Positions 61,634-64,000 of a stretch of 64,000 nt of DNA are shown one piece after another. The translations under genes were made by a program, and so were the position numbers. Position 1 is the first letter of the stretch. Each line of letters begins with the position of its first letter. Source of the stretch: Zygotorulaspora mrakii (Eukaryota; Ascomycota; Saccharomycetes; Saccharomycetales; Saccharomycetaceae). The stretch lies in the NCBI RefSeq assembly GCF_013402915.1, contig NC_050721.1:744001-808000 (forward strand), read 5' to 3'. Under the pieces are notes generated by a model that saw only the letters and a list, made by a program, of their open reading frames with translations, had not been told where the DNA came from and ran no database searches.

Positions 61634-63520
61634 CTATCGCCTAGCCTTTTTCTTGCCTGCTTTATGCTTTAATTTTGAAACAATACTAGCAATAGTACCA
61701 TTTTCATTATCAGCACCACCACTTGAAGGTGATTGTCTTTTCTTCGAATTTTTATCATGAGAGCGCTTGGTACGTTCCTTCAAAATTTGTTTCATGGCAT
61801 TTGTTTCTCTAAATTCCGGTTGAGAAGGATCGATTGCAAAGTCGTGGCCCTCGAACATCTCTTTAAATCTATCATCATCCAAGTTTGGCTCAAAAGTATC
61901 TTCCACGATTTTATTTGTATCTTGATATTTACCTTTTTTGGATTTTTCCTTCTCTGACCTTACGATCTCATTCAGGTTGAAATGTGCTTTCTTGTTTATA
62001 GATTTTTCCGTGTCATCGTCATCTTCCATCATCAAAAGCTCTAGTTCAGCTCTAGACTTCGAATTTTCTTTTTCAGAGTCTCCTATGTGTTCATGTTTTT
62101 TGCCTTTCAACGATTTCAGTTTGTCTCTCTTTTCTTGTTCGGATGTCTTCTTTAGCTCCTTCAATTTTTGTTTTCTCAATTTACGACGTTCCTTCTCTTT
62201 ACGTCTTACTTTTTCTATCGTAGTTTCCTCTTGGTCTACACTCTCATTGTTTTTCCTGCTATCATCATCCAGCCCGGGGGTGAAAGTTATTTCCATATCG
62301 ACTTCACCTGCATCATCTTCATTCTCATTGTCACGACCTTTACCAAAATCATCAAAACCAGAGGAAATGCCAACTAACGATTTTAACTTGTTTTTTGTTG
62401 CCTCATTGTTCTCTTCTTCAGACTCATCTGAATCTGATGCCAAATATGCTTTGAAATCCATATCTTCAATTTCCTTCTGTGTAAAAGCCTTCTTCGCAAC
62501 ATTAACTCTATCTGCCGGTGTTTCATCCCAGGTTAATTTAACGTTCGAGTGTTGTAAGGCATCGGTACTGAATTGCAGGGGTTGATAGTTTTTTGGTAGC
62601 TTTTCACATCGATCTTTAGGTTCATCGTCAAATGCCATTCCATCAGGAACATATCTTATATCAAAAATGTTTGCTGTAGATTCATACTCAGTCCCATCAC
62701 AATTGCTATAAATATTTTGCGCACTAGAGATATTGTTACAGTAGACGATTGCATAATAGTATCTCAACCTTTCTAATTGATACTGGCGGAGAGCACGCTT
62801 ATCAACCGCCTCATCAACATCCCCTTCCTCGTACAAATCTTTGATATCAACGTCAGAATCGCTATCATCAGAACTTTCGACTGACTGTCTTTTATTTTTC
62901 TTCTTATTTTTTGTGAAGAGCTCTCTTGGTGGTCCTTCCACCTCTTCCCTTTTCATCCTTTCTTTTCCAAATTCACTTGGATAAATTGCTATCTTTTCAA
63001 TTTTTCCACCAGAGGGCAGGAAACTAGAGAAAGTTATCATTAAATCAGCGGCCCTGACATTGTCCCAGTCGAGATTAACAACCGCTAGTGTCTTCGAAGA
63101 TTCACCAGATTCGGGTTGTGCCCTATCTGCCTCAATATCTGATTCCACATCACTTTCAAGTTCACTTTCACTCGAGGATTCTGATTCAGAGGAGGTGTAA
63201 TCATCACTTGAAACTTCTCCTCGCGCACGATCAACCTTGACAACTTTGCTTTCAGCATCGTCATCTTCCTCACTCTCCTCATCGGACTTTTCATAGTACT
63301 TGTCGAAATCTTTCAAGTCCTTATTCTGTTCCTTTCCATCCAGAATTCTACCATATTTGTCGACCTTAGCAGTACGTTTGATTTCCAAGTCTTTTTTACT
63401 AAATCTGTCATCTAATTTGACTTTTAAGCCTTTTTGTCTTATGTTTCTGAACTTTGGATCACTGTGAATCTTAGCAAATCTCGGGTCAGAGCTGGCATTT
63501 TTCGATTGATCCCCCGACAT
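61634..63520 (-). CDS. ESF1: Esf1, nucleolar pre-18S rRNA processing factor
   Basis: 628 residues, the same length as S. cerevisiae Esf1 (YDR365C) as I recall it. It is part of the early small-subunit processome and is needed for 18S rRNA. The start SSDPRFAKIHSDPKFRNI is a conserved family signature. Very acidic Ser/Asp/Glu tracts (about 75-145) are followed by an RRM-like segment (about 150-310, with YYAIVYCNNISSAQNIY). The C-terminal half is a charged helical region with NUC153 sequence near 565-590 (DDRFKEMFEGHDFAIDPSQP) and a basic tail KHKAGKKKARR. PAC and RRPE motifs stand upstream. Confidence 0.95.
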   Translation of the reverse strand: MSGDQSKNASSDPRFAKIHSDPKFRNIRQKGLKVKLDDRFSKKDLEIKRTAKVDKYGRILDGKEQNKDLKDFDKYYEKSDEESEEDDDAESKVVKVDRARGEVSSDDYTSSESESSSESELESDVESDIEADRAQPESGESSKTLAVVNLDWDNVRAADLMITFSSFLPSGGKIEKIAIYPSEFGKERMKREEVEGPPRELFTKNKKKNKRQSVESSDDSDSDVDIKDLYEEGDVDEAVDKRALRQYQLERLRYYYAIVYCNNISSAQNIYSNCDGTEYESTANIFDIRYVPDGMAFDDEPKDRCEKLPKNYQPLQFSTDALQHSNVKLTWDETPADRVNVAKKAFTQKEIEDMDFKAYLASDSDESEEENNEATKNKLKSLVGISSGFDDFGKGRDNENEDDAGEVDMEITFTPGLDDDSRKNNESVDQEETTIEKVRRKEKERRKLRKQKLKELKKTSEQEKRDKLKSLKGKKHEHIGDSEKENSKSRAELELLMMEDDDDTEKSINKKAHFNLNEIVRSEKEKSKKGKYQDTNKIVEDTFEPNLDDDRFKEMFEGHDFAIDPSQPEFRETNAMKQILKERTKRSHDKNSKKRQSPSSGGADNENGTIASIVSKLKHKAGKKKARR

Positions 63521-64000
63521 TTGAAAAGAGTATATATATTATGACTGCTTTAGTAGAATACACGTCAATCTTATTGTCATACATACTCTTCTTGATGCTC
63601 ATCTCATTTTTTTTTTTTGAGCGATGAGTTGTGTAAACTGAAATTTTTCAGTGTCCGTTTGCAGCGACACATAATACGATGAATCAGCACAATAAGAATC
63701 AACTGAGCATGAGAAATAACCTTTAGAAGGCCTGCAGTGGACGGTATATATATTCGTTGTCGTTCTTGTCTTGACAGTGTGATTTGTTTGATGCCCTTTG
63801 AAGGCATTGCAGTTTTATGCTGAGCTGGCACAGCCGTTTGTGAGACCCAACCTTTCTAACCTTGTTGCCCCCGTTAGTGAGATCGGATTACATCCCGGTT
63901 ATAGATTTAGCGTCTATTTGCACTCCCGCCCTCCATAAAATAATGGAGTAACTTATTGTCTACTTCGTTTGAGATCGTATGGTTCTATAGCTTGTTTTCT
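63521..64000. other. Region upstream of ESF1 to the window edge
   Basis: 480 bp with the ESF1 promoter at its left. The rest shows no gene that I can support. TATATATATT at about 63745 and TTGATGCC-type sequence near 63788 may belong to the promoter of a plus-strand gene beyond the edge. Confidence 0.45.
63621..63648. promoter_or_regulatory. ESF1: PAC plus RRPE pair, ESF1 promoter
   Basis: GCGATGAG (63621-63628) is an exact PAC core and TGAAATTTTT (63639-63648) is an RRPE-type motif, only 10 bp apart. They stand about 100-130 bp before the ESF1 start. This pair marks ribosome-biogenesis genes and is bound by Dot6/Tod6 and Stb3. Confidence 0.75.

Noticed and set aside
61938..62585. 215-codon Ser/Phe-rich frame opposite ESF1
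   Set aside because: It is the complement of the Lys/Glu/Asp-rich ESF1 reading frame, a common shadow.
63655..63710. C/D-box snoRNA-like elements (CGATGAA and CTGA)
   Set aside because: The C box is not consensus, spacing is too short, and no terminal stem is visible.

Overview
This window is a gene-dense nuclear segment of a budding-yeast chromosome (Saccharomycetaceae). The evidence is compact, nearly intronless genes on both strands, recognisable yeast-specific proteins (Tra1, Kic1, Spc110, Ctm1, Cnl1, Sbe2-type), tRNA genes with adjacent Ty1/copia-type LTRs, and yeast promoter motifs (Reb1, PAC/RRPE, Rpn4 PACE, Yap1/Skn7, Gcn4). Genes that Saccharomyces cerevisiae keeps on separate chromosomes VIII (YHR099-YHR113) and IV (YDR350-YDR365) are interleaved here in one series. 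Genes that are duplicated in S. cerevisiae (SBE2/SBE22, TRR1/TRR2, GGA1/GGA2) are present once. The species therefore looks like a non-whole-genome-duplication lineage (Zygosaccharomyces, Torulaspora, Lachancea or Kluyveromyces type); I cannot fix the genus.

Layout. Bases 1-400: an LTR fragment on the minus strand and tRNA-Met(CAT). 0.8-12 kb: the giant TRA1 gene (SAGA/NuA4). 12-16.2 kb, minus strand: GEP4 (cardiolipin synthesis), BIG1 (cell-wall glucan, with an intron I reconstructed) and ATP22 (mitochondrial ATP6 translation). 16.6-30.4 kb, mostly plus: KIC1, SBE2, YPQ2, GRE3, YPT35, TRR1, then CDC12 (minus) and TRP4. 30.6-38.3 kb: SPC110, CNL1 (minus), GGA and EAF1 (minus). 38.3-39.7 kb: a 1.4-kb gene-free gap with Reb1 sites and a cluster of hairpins. 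39.7-44.9 kb: BCP1 (minus), CTM1, ERP5, UBA4. 44.9-51.4 kb: TFC6 and the YHR112C homologue (minus), APE4, ESC2. 51.5-53 kb: an apparently nested pair of LTRs next to tRNA-Lys(CTT). 53-63.5 kb: RPO31 (minus), SEM1, RPT5, CDC40 and ESF1 (both minus).

The genes are ordinary cellular housekeeping. Thematic links exist: TRA1 and EAF1 are both NuA4 subunits; SEM1 and RPT5 are adjacent 26S proteasome genes, with a perfect Rpn4 element before RPT5 and a variant one before SEM1; RPO31 and TFC6 both belong to the Pol III machinery; KIC1, SBE2, BIG1 and CDC12 act in cell wall and morphogenesis; ESF1 and BCP1 act in ribosome biogenesis and carry PAC/RRPE-like promoter pairs.

I found no obviously novel multi-gene system. 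The observations most worth a check are the BIG1 intron with a GTAAGT donor and an AAAG acceptor, the dual start of TRR1, a substituted zinc cysteine in UBA4, the hairpin cluster at 39.0-39.3 kb, and the nested Ty1-like LTRs with a gag-like start inside the LTR. Statements about S. cerevisiae homologues and lengths are from memory, not from a search.
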